DNA of 64,000 bases from contig DATILD010000094.1 in NCBI GenBank assembly GCA_035476815.1, forward strand, positions 5,921 through 69,920. The letters run 5' to 3'. The position numbers and the translations under genes were made by a program. A model generated the notes under the pieces. That model saw only the letters and a list, made by a program, of their open reading frames with translations, was not told where the DNA came from and ran no database searches. Positions 36,341 to 45,666 of this stretch are shown piece by piece. Position 1 is the first letter of the stretch, and every line of letters begins with the position of its first letter. Source of the DNA: Methylibium sp035476815 (GTDB taxonomy: Bacteria > Pseudomonadota > Gammaproteobacteria > Burkholderiales > Burkholderiaceae_C).

Positions 36341-36369
36341 AAGAAAAAGGGACTCCCGATGAGTCCCTT
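36341..36369 (-). terminator. Rho-independent terminator of the PEP-CTERM gene
   Basis: A perfect 9-base stem AAGGGACTC (36347-36355) with GAGTCCCTT (36361-36369) and a 5-base loop. On the minus strand it is followed by TTTTTCTT. It sits 20 bases after the PEP-CTERM stop and is the clearest intrinsic terminator in the window. Confidence 0.88.
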
Positions 36370-36388
36370 GCTCCGGTGCCGGGGGGGC

Positions 36389-37036
36389 TCAGCGCGAGCT
36401 GCCTTGCACCGCGCGGTTGCGCCGCGTCAGCCAGCCGACCAGGCCGAGGCCGGCGAGCATCAGCGCGTAGGTGCTGGGCTCGGGAATCGGCGGCGTCGTG
36501 CCCGGCAGGTCGTCGTTGCGGCCGTCGGTGATGCCGTCGTAGTTGTAGGTCAGGCCGCTGACGGCGCCGAAGCCACCGGTCGACGAGAAGGTCAGGTAGG
36601 CGATCGCCGACGCGCCGCCGTTCAGCGTGAACGAGCCGACGCCGCTGCTGGCCGCGAAGCTGTCGAGCAGGCTGCCGTCGCCGGCGAAGGCGTTGTAGCT
36701 CGTGTCGAGGATCGCGAGGTAGTCGATCGACACGAAGTCGGTCGTGTCGGTGAAGTCGATGCGGCCGCTCTGCGGCGTGCCGATCCCGGCCACCGTGCCG
36801 TTGGCGATGCCGATGCCGTCGAAGGTGTCGCGACTGTCGACGTACAGGTAGGCGTTGCTGATGACGATGCCATAGTTCGTGTTGAAGAACGCGTTCGCCG
36901 CCGCGTCGACCGTGAACTGCGAGCCCGGGAAGGCGTAGTCCGAGAAGGTCGGCGTGAAGGTCGCCGCATGCGCCGCGCCGGCGATCGTGGCGGTGGCGAC
37001 GGCGGCCGACAGGCGGCCGAGTAGGCTCTTGTTCAT
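36389..37036 (-). CDS. PEP-CTERM sorted surface/exopolysaccharide-associated protein
   Basis: The 215-residue exported protein has a signal peptide (MNKSLLGRL through AGAAHA), a low-complexity Gly/Ser/Thr/Asp-rich body and a C-terminal PEP-CTERM sorting signal. That signal reads PEPSTYALMLAGLGLVGWL and ends in basic residues RRNR. Such proteins are cleaved and handled by exosortase, which is not in this window. The body has no recognised enzymatic domain. The start is MNKSLLGR with GGAGG 8 bases ahead; the frame upstream is open but non-homologous. It has its own terminator, so it is probably monocistronic. The sorting class is secure; the function is unknown. Confidence 0.85.
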   Translation of the reverse strand: MNKSLLGRLSAAVATATIAGAAHAATFTPTFSDYAFPGSQFTVDAAANAFFNTNYGIVISNAYLYVDSRDTFDGIGIANGTVAGIGTPQSGRIDFTDTTDFVSIDYLAILDTSYNAFAGDGSLLDSFAASSGVGSFTLNGGASAIAYLTFSSTGGFGAVSGLTYNYDGITDGRNDDLPGTTPPIPEPSTYALMLAGLGLVGWLTRRNRAVQGSSR

Positions 37037-37364
37037 TCGAAATCTCCTCCAGAGCGGGCGGTCATGAGGGGCAGCCGCCAAGGCCCGCGGGAGAGCCTGC
37101 GCCCGACCCACGGGAGGAATCTAACGACCGCTCGGCGCGCGCGCACCCCGCGCCCACGGGGGACCCCCTCGCCCCGGGGACTGGCGCTGCTCGTGCCGCA
37201 GCGCCTCGCTCGGCAGCAAGGTTCCGGTGTCCCACCGGCGGTCGCCACCGCGTGATCGAAGCCGGGGCTGTCGGCGGGCGACCTCGCAAGGAAACGCCGG
37301 GCCGCCCCAAGTTTCCTTGACCCCCGCGGGGGGCGGGCTGGGCGCAGCCCGGCCCTGGGGGCGC
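37037..37364. other. Spacer between the usher operon and the PEP-CTERM gene
   Basis: No gene is seen in these 328 bases. They hold the PEP-CTERM leader, repeat copy B (37185-37217) and a GC hairpin, GGGCTG (37335-37340) with CAGCCC (37345-37350). That hairpin lies 15-30 bases past the last gene of the usher operon and may be its transcript end. It has no T-tract. Confidence 0.45.
37185..37217 (-). repeat. 33-base repeat, copy B, resembling an ABC-permease 3' end
   Basis: Thirty of 33 bases equal copy A at 36295-36327. On the minus strand it encodes LPSEALRHEQ, again like the C-terminus of MacB-type permeases. The two copies flank the PEP-CTERM gene and its terminator, about 890 bases apart in the same orientation. 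Confidence 0.5.
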
Positions 37365-37841
37365 TCAGTAGCTCACCGTGACCGTCAGCGTGTCGCCGTA
37401 GCTTCCTGCACGGGTGCCGGCCTGAAGGGCCGGGATGCGGCCGTAGATCGGGTGCGCGGCCGAGGCCGGCAGCAACAGGCTGAGCAGCAAGCCGCCGGCC
37501 AGCGGGCTGCTGCCGCCGCTGCCGTCGCCCCACACGGCGCTGCGCGGCGCGTCGCGGTAGAGCTGGTAGCCAAGCGCGTTGGCGCCGGCACTCATCGAGC
37601 GTGCCGCCACCGAGCCCGAGCCGCCGGCCGACAGCGCGATGCTGTAGCCCAGCACGAGCGCGATCGGGTTCGCCGCGCAACTGACGGTGACGAGGCCGGT
37701 CGCATCGGTCGGCACCGATGCGAGCGGGTTGTAGCTGCCGAACGCCACGCCGCTCGCCGTCACGGTACAGGCCTGCGCGAACGCCGACGCCGCGCCCAGC
37801 AGACCGCAGGCCGGCAGCACGATCGCACGCAGCCTGCGCAT
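37365..37841 (-). CDS. Spore coat U domain pilin/adhesin subunit (second copy)
   Basis: The 158-residue exported protein has a signal peptide (MRRLRAIVLPACGLLGAASAFAQ) and one SCPU domain: a Cys near the mature N-terminus (ACTVTASGVAFGSYNP), a second Cys in VSCAAN, and the terminal donor-strand pattern TLTVTVSY. It is the last gene of the operon, its start overlapping the usher stop (TGATG). In archaic Csu-type pili this position is held by the tip adhesin, normally a two-domain protein about twice as long; here only one domain is present. It could be a short tip subunit or a minor pilin. Confidence 0.82.
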   Translation of the reverse strand: MRRLRAIVLPACGLLGAASAFAQACTVTASGVAFGSYNPLASVPTDATGLVTVSCAANPIALVLGYSIALSAGGSGSVAARSMSAGANALGYQLYRDAPRSAVWGDGSGGSSPLAGGLLLSLLLPASAAHPIYGRIPALQAGTRAGSYGDTLTVTVSY

Positions 37842-40171
37842 CAGCCGCACCTCAAGGGCCCGACCCGACCGGCCCGCGCCGCGTCGAGTCCGAACCTCAG
37901 CGTGCACAGGGAACGCCCGCGCCAGCTCACCTCGACCTCGTTGTCCTGGGCCGCGAGTCCGCGCAGCCAGGCCTGGCCATCGTGGCCGATGGTCGCGACC
38001 GCGCCGCCGCGCAGCCGCGCCCGCGCGCCGATCGGCAGCGGCCGGCCTTGCGCATCGTGCAGCTCGAGCAGCGCCGCCTGCGGCCGCGCCACGGCGAAGC
38101 GCAGCCGCGCACCGCTGCGCTCGCGCGGCCGGAGCTCGAGCGCGGTCTGCGTCGGCTCGGCCTCGGCCGGCAGGTCGAGCGGCTCGATCGCGATCCGGTT
38201 AGGCTGCCAGGGCAGCAGGTCGGTCAGGACCAGCCGGCCGGCGGCGTCGGTGCGGCCGGCATGGCGGTTCTCGCGATAGACGGCCACGCCCGGCATGCCA
38301 GGCACCTCGACCAGCGCGACGCTGCCGAGCACCGGCGGCGCCGCGAGCAGCGCGCCGCCGAGCGCCACCAGCGCGCCGCGCGCGCCGACGCGCAAGGCGC
38401 TGCGGCCGGCCAGCGTCTCGACGCCGGCGTCGAGACGCGCGTAGCGCCCCCAATGCTCGACCTGGGCCGACTGGCGCGTCGGCGTCTCGCCCGCGACGGC
38501 CTGCTCGCGCTGCACGCGCCAGCCCAGCTCGCCCGGCTGCATCGCCGGCCGGCCAGCCTGCAAGGCCAGCGACGCGGCATCGCCGTCGCGCCGCCACGAG
38601 GCGCCGCCGTAGGCGCCGCCGCCCAGCGGCAGCGTGAGCTGCAACGCGACGCCGTGGCCGCCGCCGGCACCGACGTCGCGGTAGGCGCCGAGATGGGCAT
38701 GCACGCGCGCGATCGGCATGAAGCTCCACGACGCCGTGGCCAGGCGGGTGTCGCGGCGCTCGCCGGGCAGCGGGCCGGGGCCGCCCCGCAGTTCGGCGTA
38801 GGCGATGCCGACACTGCCGGCCGCGCCGAGCTGCACGCCGCCGCTGGCGCGCAGGCTGCGGCGCGGCACCGCGTCGCCCTGGGCCGCGGCGACGTCGCGG
38901 AACTCGCGCCCCGAGGTCTGCCAGGCCAGCGCCGCGCTGAGTCCGCGGGTCTGGCGCTCGATCCCCGCGCCGACCTGCAGGGCGCCGCCGCGGGCCGCAG
39001 CCACATGACCCTCCAGCGCCGCCAACCCCGGCAGCACGTGCAGCACGCCGAGGCCCGCGAGCGCCGCGCCCTCGGTGGCCTCGGCATGGGCCTCGACGGT
39101 GTTGCGCGCGTCGAGCCCGGCGCGCCACGACCCGATCGCGGCCCAGGGGCCGTAGTCGGCGCTCTCGACACCGTAGTGGCGCCGCACCCGCCCGACCTGG
39201 GCCGACCAGGACGACAGCCCCGGCGCGAGCTGCCGCGCCGCCGCGTAGAAGGGCAGCGACTGCACGGTCTCGCGGCCGAGCGCGTCGCGCACCACCAGCG
39301 CCACCTCGCCCAGGCCCGAGACCACCGGCACCTGGCGGACCTCGAAGCTGCCGGGCTCGACCGGCTGCGAGAGGCGCCGCACGCCATCGACCAGCAGGTC
39401 GACGGTCGAGGGCAGGCTGGCCTGGCCGGCGATCGCCGGCATCGGCGCGGTGACGAGGTCGGGGCGCAGCGCGAAGTCGGTCATCGCCTGGAGGCCGGCG
39501 AGGCGCGGCGGGCGGGTCCAGCTCAGCGCGCCGGCGACGAAGTCGCCCGCCCGCACGCGCCGCAGACGGGCCGGGTCCATGTGGGTGTAGGTCGTGTCCA
39601 GCCGCACGCGCCGCGGCACCGGGCCTTCGGCCACCAGCGCGCCCTGCTCGAGCAGGCCCCAAGGTCCGAAGGTCCGCGCCTCGAACAATCCGGCGCGCGC
39701 GCTCGGCGCGCCGGCGGCGCTGCGTTGGAGCAGCAGGTCGTAGTTCAGCACCGCGCCGGGCGCCGCCGGGTCGGGCTCGCCGGCGGGGAGCGCGTCGCCG
39801 AGCACCTGGTGGCGCGCTTCGGGCGGCCGGTCGATCGCGAGCGACTGCGTGCGCGGATCGATGCGCAGGCGCACCCCTGTCAGCGCGGCGGCCGAGACGA
39901 GTTCGTCGGGGGCGGCCGGTTCGGCCGCGTCGGTCCAGCGCAGCCCGAGCTCGCGCCACTGCGACGCGCTGGCATGGGGCACGCCGTCGCGCAGCACGAA
40001 GCGGCCGACGGCGTCACCCGGACGGCCGTCGAGCACGACGGCAAGGACCACGATGTCGTCGGAAGGCAGCGGCGCCCCGGCGGCCGCGCCGCCTGCGCCC
40101 AGCGCCAGCATCAGGGCCGCGAAACGCCTGGCCGCCCGGAACAGCTCAGGGCCGCACGACAACCGGCACAT
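37841..40171 (-). CDS. Fimbrial outer-membrane usher (archaic/Csu-type)
   Basis: The outer-membrane usher has 776 residues and would assemble and secrete the SCPU subunits. It shows a signal-like segment (FRAARRFAALMLALGAGGAAAGA), an N-terminal periplasmic domain, a 24-strand-type barrel region with VLNYDLLLQRS and GDFVAGALSWTRP, and a plug-type segment VDLLVDGVRRLSQPVEPGSFEV. Conserved C-terminal domains end in LCTLRFGLD. The ATG at 40169-40171 overlaps the chaperone end by 26 bases and gives a full signal peptide; the longer frame upstream is the chaperone's shadow. Length is slightly shorter than classical FimD but normal for the archaic class. Confidence 0.87.
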   Translation of the reverse strand: MCRLSCGPELFRAARRFAALMLALGAGGAAAGAPLPSDDIVVLAVVLDGRPGDAVGRFVLRDGVPHASASQWRELGLRWTDAAEPAAPDELVSAAALTGVRLRIDPRTQSLAIDRPPEARHQVLGDALPAGEPDPAAPGAVLNYDLLLQRSAAGAPSARAGLFEARTFGPWGLLEQGALVAEGPVPRRVRLDTTYTHMDPARLRRVRAGDFVAGALSWTRPPRLAGLQAMTDFALRPDLVTAPMPAIAGQASLPSTVDLLVDGVRRLSQPVEPGSFEVRQVPVVSGLGEVALVVRDALGRETVQSLPFYAAARQLAPGLSSWSAQVGRVRRHYGVESADYGPWAAIGSWRAGLDARNTVEAHAEATEGAALAGLGVLHVLPGLAALEGHVAAARGGALQVGAGIERQTRGLSAALAWQTSGREFRDVAAAQGDAVPRRSLRASGGVQLGAAGSVGIAYAELRGGPGPLPGERRDTRLATASWSFMPIARVHAHLGAYRDVGAGGGHGVALQLTLPLGGGAYGGASWRRDGDAASLALQAGRPAMQPGELGWRVQREQAVAGETPTRQSAQVEHWGRYARLDAGVETLAGRSALRVGARGALVALGGALLAAPPVLGSVALVEVPGMPGVAVYRENRHAGRTDAAGRLVLTDLLPWQPNRIAIEPLDLPAEAEPTQTALELRPRERSGARLRFAVARPQAALLELHDAQGRPLPIGARARLRGGAVATIGHDGQAWLRGLAAQDNEVEVSWRGRSLCTLRFGLDAARAGRVGPLRCG

Positions 40172-40856
40172 CGAGCGGCCCGGCATCGGTCTGGGCCGAC
40201 AGCCGCAACGTGTCGCCGGGACGCAGCGGCGCCTCGGCCAGCGACCAGGCGCGCCGGGCGCCGGGCAGCACGTAGCTCGTGCCGGCTGCGGCCGGGTGCA
40301 GCGTGGCGCCGCGGGCATCGGTGAGGCTCAGCGCGCGCAGCCGCAGCCAGTCGCCGCCGGTGTTGGCGACGCTGAGCCTGCGGGTCGCGGCATCGATCGT
40401 CCACACGGCACCGGCGGGCTCGGGGCGCGCTGCTGCGCGAAACACCGGCACCGACAGCCGCAGCGCGACGCGCACCGGCTCGCCCCCGCCTTCGGCGGTC
40501 GGGATCTCGTCGATCAGCATGCGCCAGGCCCGGCCATGCGCCGGCGCGGCCGCCGGGAACCAGGCGCGCACGACCTGCTGCCCGCCCGGCTCGAGGCTGA
40601 CCATCGGCGGCGAGACGATCACGTCGGGCGCGGGCTCGAGGCGGTCGCCGCCGGCGTCCTGGGTCCAGTCGTAGGGACGCAGCTGCACCATGACCGGCTC
40701 GCTGCCGCGGTTGGACACCGTCATCGCCAGCGCGCTGCGCGCGGGCGCCAGGCGGTGGATCACCGGCGACACCTCGATCGAGGCGGCGCCGGCAGCCGTC
40801 GCCCCGAGCAGGGCGAGGACGGCGGTCACGCGGCAGGCGAAAGCAGTGCACTTCAT
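40146..40856 (-). CDS. Periplasmic fimbrial chaperone
   Basis: PapD/FimC-like chaperone of two Ig domains, 236 residues with signal peptide (AFACRVTAVLALLGATAAGAAS). The N-terminal domain has IEVSPVIHRLAPARSALAMTV and the G1-strand region PPMVSLEPGGQQVVRAWFP that donates a strand to pilin subunits. The second domain contains RVALRLSVPVFRA and NTGGDWLRL. It sits between the first pilin and the usher, the Csu-like order. The start is MKCTAFACRV; the wide open frame further upstream crosses other genes and is not coding. It keeps the SCPU subunits folded until they reach the usher. Confidence 0.86.
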   Translation of the reverse strand: MKCTAFACRVTAVLALLGATAAGAASIEVSPVIHRLAPARSALAMTVSNRGSEPVMVQLRPYDWTQDAGGDRLEPAPDVIVSPPMVSLEPGGQQVVRAWFPAAAPAHGRAWRMLIDEIPTAEGGGEPVRVALRLSVPVFRAAARPEPAGAVWTIDAATRRLSVANTGGDWLRLRALSLTDARGATLHPAAAGTSYVLPGARRAWSLAEAPLRPGDTLRLSAQTDAGPLDVPVVVRP

Positions 40857-40867
40857 CGCGGGGCCGC

Positions 40868-41365
40868 TCAGTAGTTGACCGTCACGGTGACGGTGTCGGT
40901 GTAGGCGCCAGCCTCCGGCGACTGGCCCGAGGGCACGCGGCCATAGACGGTGAGCGACTGGCTCGCGCCGTTGCCGATGCCCGCGACCGACTGCAGCGCA
41001 CCCACCGTGCCCCAGACCAGCAGGCGCGCAGCATCCTGGTACAGCGCGTAGTTCAGCAGCGCCGACGAGGGGCCGGTCATGCGCCGCACCGACGTGGTCG
41101 CACCCGATCCGGCGCCGGCGTCGATTTCGACGGTGTAGACGGTCAGGTTGGTGCAGGCGACGGTGATCGTGGTGGTCGAGTCCAGCACCGCGCCGGCATA
41201 GGTGCCGAACGCCAGGTTGGCCGCCGAGATCGCACAGGTGTCCAACACCGTCGCCGTGACGTCGAAGGTGCTGCTGGCGCTGCCGGCCTGGACCGACGCG
41301 GCCGCCAGCGCGAGGCCTCCCGCCGCCAGGGCCTGCTTCGATTTCATGGCAGACTGTTTCATCAT
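40868..41365 (-). CDS. Spore coat U domain major pilin (first copy)
   Basis: The 165-residue exported SCPU-domain protein starts with a signal peptide (KSKQALAAGGLALAAASVQAGS). The body has the paired Cys of the family (VLDTCAISA, ITVACTN) and ends TDTVTVTVNY, the donor-strand-like terminus shared with the second copy. It leads the operon pilin-chaperone-usher-pilin, so it is probably the major shaft subunit of an archaic, biofilm-type pilus. A GGGAG site precedes the ATG at 41365; a second in-frame ATG directly follows, and either could be used. A 111-base gap separates it from the ABC permease upstream on the same strand. Confidence 0.83.
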   Translation of the reverse strand: MMKQSAMKSKQALAAGGLALAAASVQAGSASSTFDVTATVLDTCAISAANLAFGTYAGAVLDSTTTITVACTNLTVYTVEIDAGAGSGATTSVRRMTGPSSALLNYALYQDAARLLVWGTVGALQSVAGIGNGASQSLTVYGRVPSGQSPEAGAYTDTVTVTVNY

Positions 41366-41476
41366 TGCGCTCCCTTCGGTACACACCCTGCCATTGCAGC
41401 GGCGCGCACGGGGAGGTGGTCGGCGGAACAGCGCCGGGATTGACGCCCATCTCCGGGACGTCAATCGCTCGACAGG

Positions 41477-43419
<1,943 letters not shown>

Positions 43420-43421
43420 GG

Positions 43422-44762
43422 TCAGAACGGCGGCCGGGGTCCGCCGCCGAGCGGGGAGCGCGACGCGCCGTTGGGCGTGGCGCTGCCGACGGTGCCGGTG
43501 ATCACGTCCTGCCCGGGCTGCAGGCCGCCGTCGAGCACCTCGGTCATGCTGCCGTCGCTGATGCCCAGGCGCAGCGCCACGGCCTGCGGCCGCCCGGCGG
43601 TGTCGAGCACGTACACGCGGCCGCGCTGGCTGCCTCGGAAGCCGCCCGCGCCGCGCGGCGCGCTGGCCGCAGCCGCTGCGCTGCCGGCCGACGCCGCCGG
43701 CTCGGCGACCCCGGGCAGACGCATGCGCAGCGCGGCGTTGGGCAGCTTGACGACATGGTCGCGCGAGTCGGTGACGATGCGCGCATTGGCCGTCATGCCC
43801 GGCAACAGTTGCACCCGGCCCCCCGCGGCGCTCGGGCTGAAGGCCACCACCACCGTGTAGGTGACGACGTTGTTGGTGTTCAGCGCCGCCTTGCGCACCG
43901 TGGCCACGCGGCCCTCGAAGCTGCGCCACGGGAAGGCGTCGACCGTGAAGCTCGCCGCCTGACCCTCGCGCACGCGGCCGATGTCGGCCTCGTCGATCGC
44001 CACCTCGACCTGCATGTCCGAGAGGTTGCGCGCGATGATGAAGAGCTCGGGCGCCTGCAGGCTGGCCGCGACGGTCTGGCCGACGTCGACGCTGCGCTTG
44101 ATCACCACGCCGTCAACCGGCGAGCGGATCTCGGTGCGGTCGAGGTCGACCTTGGCCTGGGCCAGCACCGCCTCGCGCTGGCCGACGCTGGCCCGGGCGC
44201 TCGCGGCCTGGGCCTTCGCGACCTCGAGCTGGGCCAGCGTGAGCTTCCACTGCTCGGCCAGCGTGCCGGCGAGGTTGCGTGCCGACTCGAAAGCCGCCGT
44301 CGAGATGAAGCCCTTGTCGAGCAGCTCCTGCTGGCGCGCCAGGTCGCGCTGGGCGTTGTCGGCATCGAGCTTCGCGCGCGACACGCCGGCCTGCGCCGCG
44401 GCCACGTTGGCCTGCTGCTGCAGCGCCTGGGCGCGCGCCGCGTAGACGTCGGCCTGGGCCTGGCGCACGCGGTAGCGGATGCTCTCGGGGTCGATGCGGG
44501 CGATCAGCTGGCCCTGCTTGACCTCGGTGTTGAAGTCGGCGAGCAGTTCCTTGATCTGGCCCGAGACCTGGCTGCCGACGCTGACCTGCCGCACCGGGTT
44601 GACCGTGCCGCCGGCCGCCACCACGGCCTGCAACGCGCCCTGCTCGACCTTCGCGGTGCGGTACTGCGGCGCGTCGCCGCCGTCGCGCGACCACCACCAG
44701 CCGCCCACGGCGGCCAGCACGACGATCACGGCGACGGCCGGCAGCCAACGAGGGCGTTTCAT
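43422..44762 (-). CDS. MacA-like periplasmic adaptor (HlyD/membrane fusion family)
   Basis: The 446-residue adaptor has an N-terminal membrane anchor (LPAVAVIVVLAAVGGWWW), a split lipoyl domain (VNPVRQVSVGSQVSGQI), a long alpha-hairpin rich in Gln/Ala/Arg (about 100-215) and a beta-barrel with VDVGQTVAASLQAPELFIIA. A membrane-proximal domain and a Pro/Gly-rich tail follow. It would link the MacB-type permease to an outer-membrane channel. The ATG at 44762 faces the divergent TetR gene. Their 200-base intergenic region contains the TetR palindrome close to the tetR start, so joint control is possible but not shown. Confidence 0.9.
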   Translation of the reverse strand: MKRPRWLPAVAVIVVLAAVGGWWWSRDGGDAPQYRTAKVEQGALQAVVAAGGTVNPVRQVSVGSQVSGQIKELLADFNTEVKQGQLIARIDPESIRYRVRQAQADVYAARAQALQQQANVAAAQAGVSRAKLDADNAQRDLARQQELLDKGFISTAAFESARNLAGTLAEQWKLTLAQLEVAKAQAASARASVGQREAVLAQAKVDLDRTEIRSPVDGVVIKRSVDVGQTVAASLQAPELFIIARNLSDMQVEVAIDEADIGRVREGQAASFTVDAFPWRSFEGRVATVRKAALNTNNVVTYTVVVAFSPSAAGGRVQLLPGMTANARIVTDSRDHVVKLPNAALRMRLPGVAEPAASAGSAAAAASAPRGAGGFRGSQRGRVYVLDTAGRPQAVALRLGISDGSMTEVLDGGLQPGQDVITGTVGSATPNGASRSPLGGGPRPPF

Positions 44763-44939
44763 GCGGCGCGATTCTAGGCAGCGCCCCCCGGCGGACCGCC
44801 TTGGCGACGGCAACTTCAAGCATCTTTACCCCGCTTCACGCCGGCCTCACGCGGGCTTGCTACAACGGCGGCGGCGCCGGCGCATGCTCCGTCGGTGCCG
44901 ATACCCGACGGTTTGACCGGCCGGCGACCGACCGCTACA

Positions 44940-44961
44940 TTACTGACCAATCAGTCAGTAA
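44940..44961. promoter_or_regulatory. Operator-like perfect inverted repeat at the tetR start
   Basis: The arms TTACTGAC (44940-44947) and GTCAGTAA (44954-44961) are perfect 8-base inverted repeats around a 6-base centre, ending three bases before the tetR ATG. The site also contains tandem TGACnnATCAGTCAGT-like words common to TetR/AcrR operators. Autoregulation of the efflux operon by binding here is the likely role. Confidence 0.72.
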
Positions 44962-44964
44962 ATC

Positions 44965-45666
44965 ATGGCCCTCACCGACACCCCCCCCACCGCCACGCCG
45001 CGCCAGCGCCGCAAGGAAGCCCGCCCGCAGGAGCTGCTGGACGCCGCGCTCGAGCTCTTCGTCGAGAAGGGCTTCGCCGCCACGCGCTCCGAGGAGGTGG
45101 CCGTGCGCGCCGGCGTCTCCAAGGGCACGCTCTACCTCTACTACCCGAGCAAGGAAGAGCTGCTCAAGGCGGTGATCCGCGAGAACATCTCGGCCGAGAT
45201 CGCCGAGGGCGAGGACATCGTGCGCGCCTTCGAGGGCCCGACCACCGAGCTGCTGCCCCACCTGATCCATGAATGGTGGCGCCGCATCGGCGAGACCAAG
45301 GCCTCGGGCATCTGCAAGATCATCCTGTCCGAGGTGCGCAACTTCCCCGACATCGCCCAGTTCTACCTGGAAGAGGTCATCGAGCCGGCCGAGCGGATGA
45401 TCGCCAGCGTGATCGAGCGCGGCATCGCGCGCGGCGAGTTCCGGCCGGTGCCGGTGCACGAGACGGTGCACGCGCTGATAGCGCCGATCCTGTTCATGAT
45501 GCTGCACAAGAACTCGATCGGCGCCTGCCCGATGATGGAACACCTGATCGACCCGCCGAAGCAGATCGCCGTGCAGATGGACCTGATGCTCCACGGCCTG
45601 TGCCCGCGCGAACCGGTCGCCGCGGCCGCGCAGCCCGCCGCGCGCAAGGCCCAGGGGACGCGATGA
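44965..45666 (+). CDS. TetR/AcrR-family transcriptional repressor
   Basis: The 233-residue repressor has an N-terminal helix-turn-helix (about 20-65, LLDAALELFVEKGFAATRSEEVAVRAGVSKGTLYLYYPSKEELL split across three helices) and a ligand-binding helical C-terminal domain. That domain matches the TetR C-terminal family often linked to RND pumps (SEVRNFPDIAQFYLEEVIEPAERM). It is first in the efflux operon and its stop overlaps the adaptor start (ATGA). A perfect palindrome covers the bases just before its ATG, consistent with autorepression. The inducer is unknown. Confidence 0.92.
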   Translation: MALTDTPPTATPRQRRKEARPQELLDAALELFVEKGFAATRSEEVAVRAGVSKGTLYLYYPSKEELLKAVIRENISAEIAEGEDIVRAFEGPTTELLPHLIHEWWRRIGETKASGICKIILSEVRNFPDIAQFYLEEVIEPAERMIASVIERGIARGEFRPVPVHETVHALIAPILFMMLHKNSIGACPMMEHLIDPPKQIAVQMDLMLHGLCPREPVAAAAQPAARKAQGTR

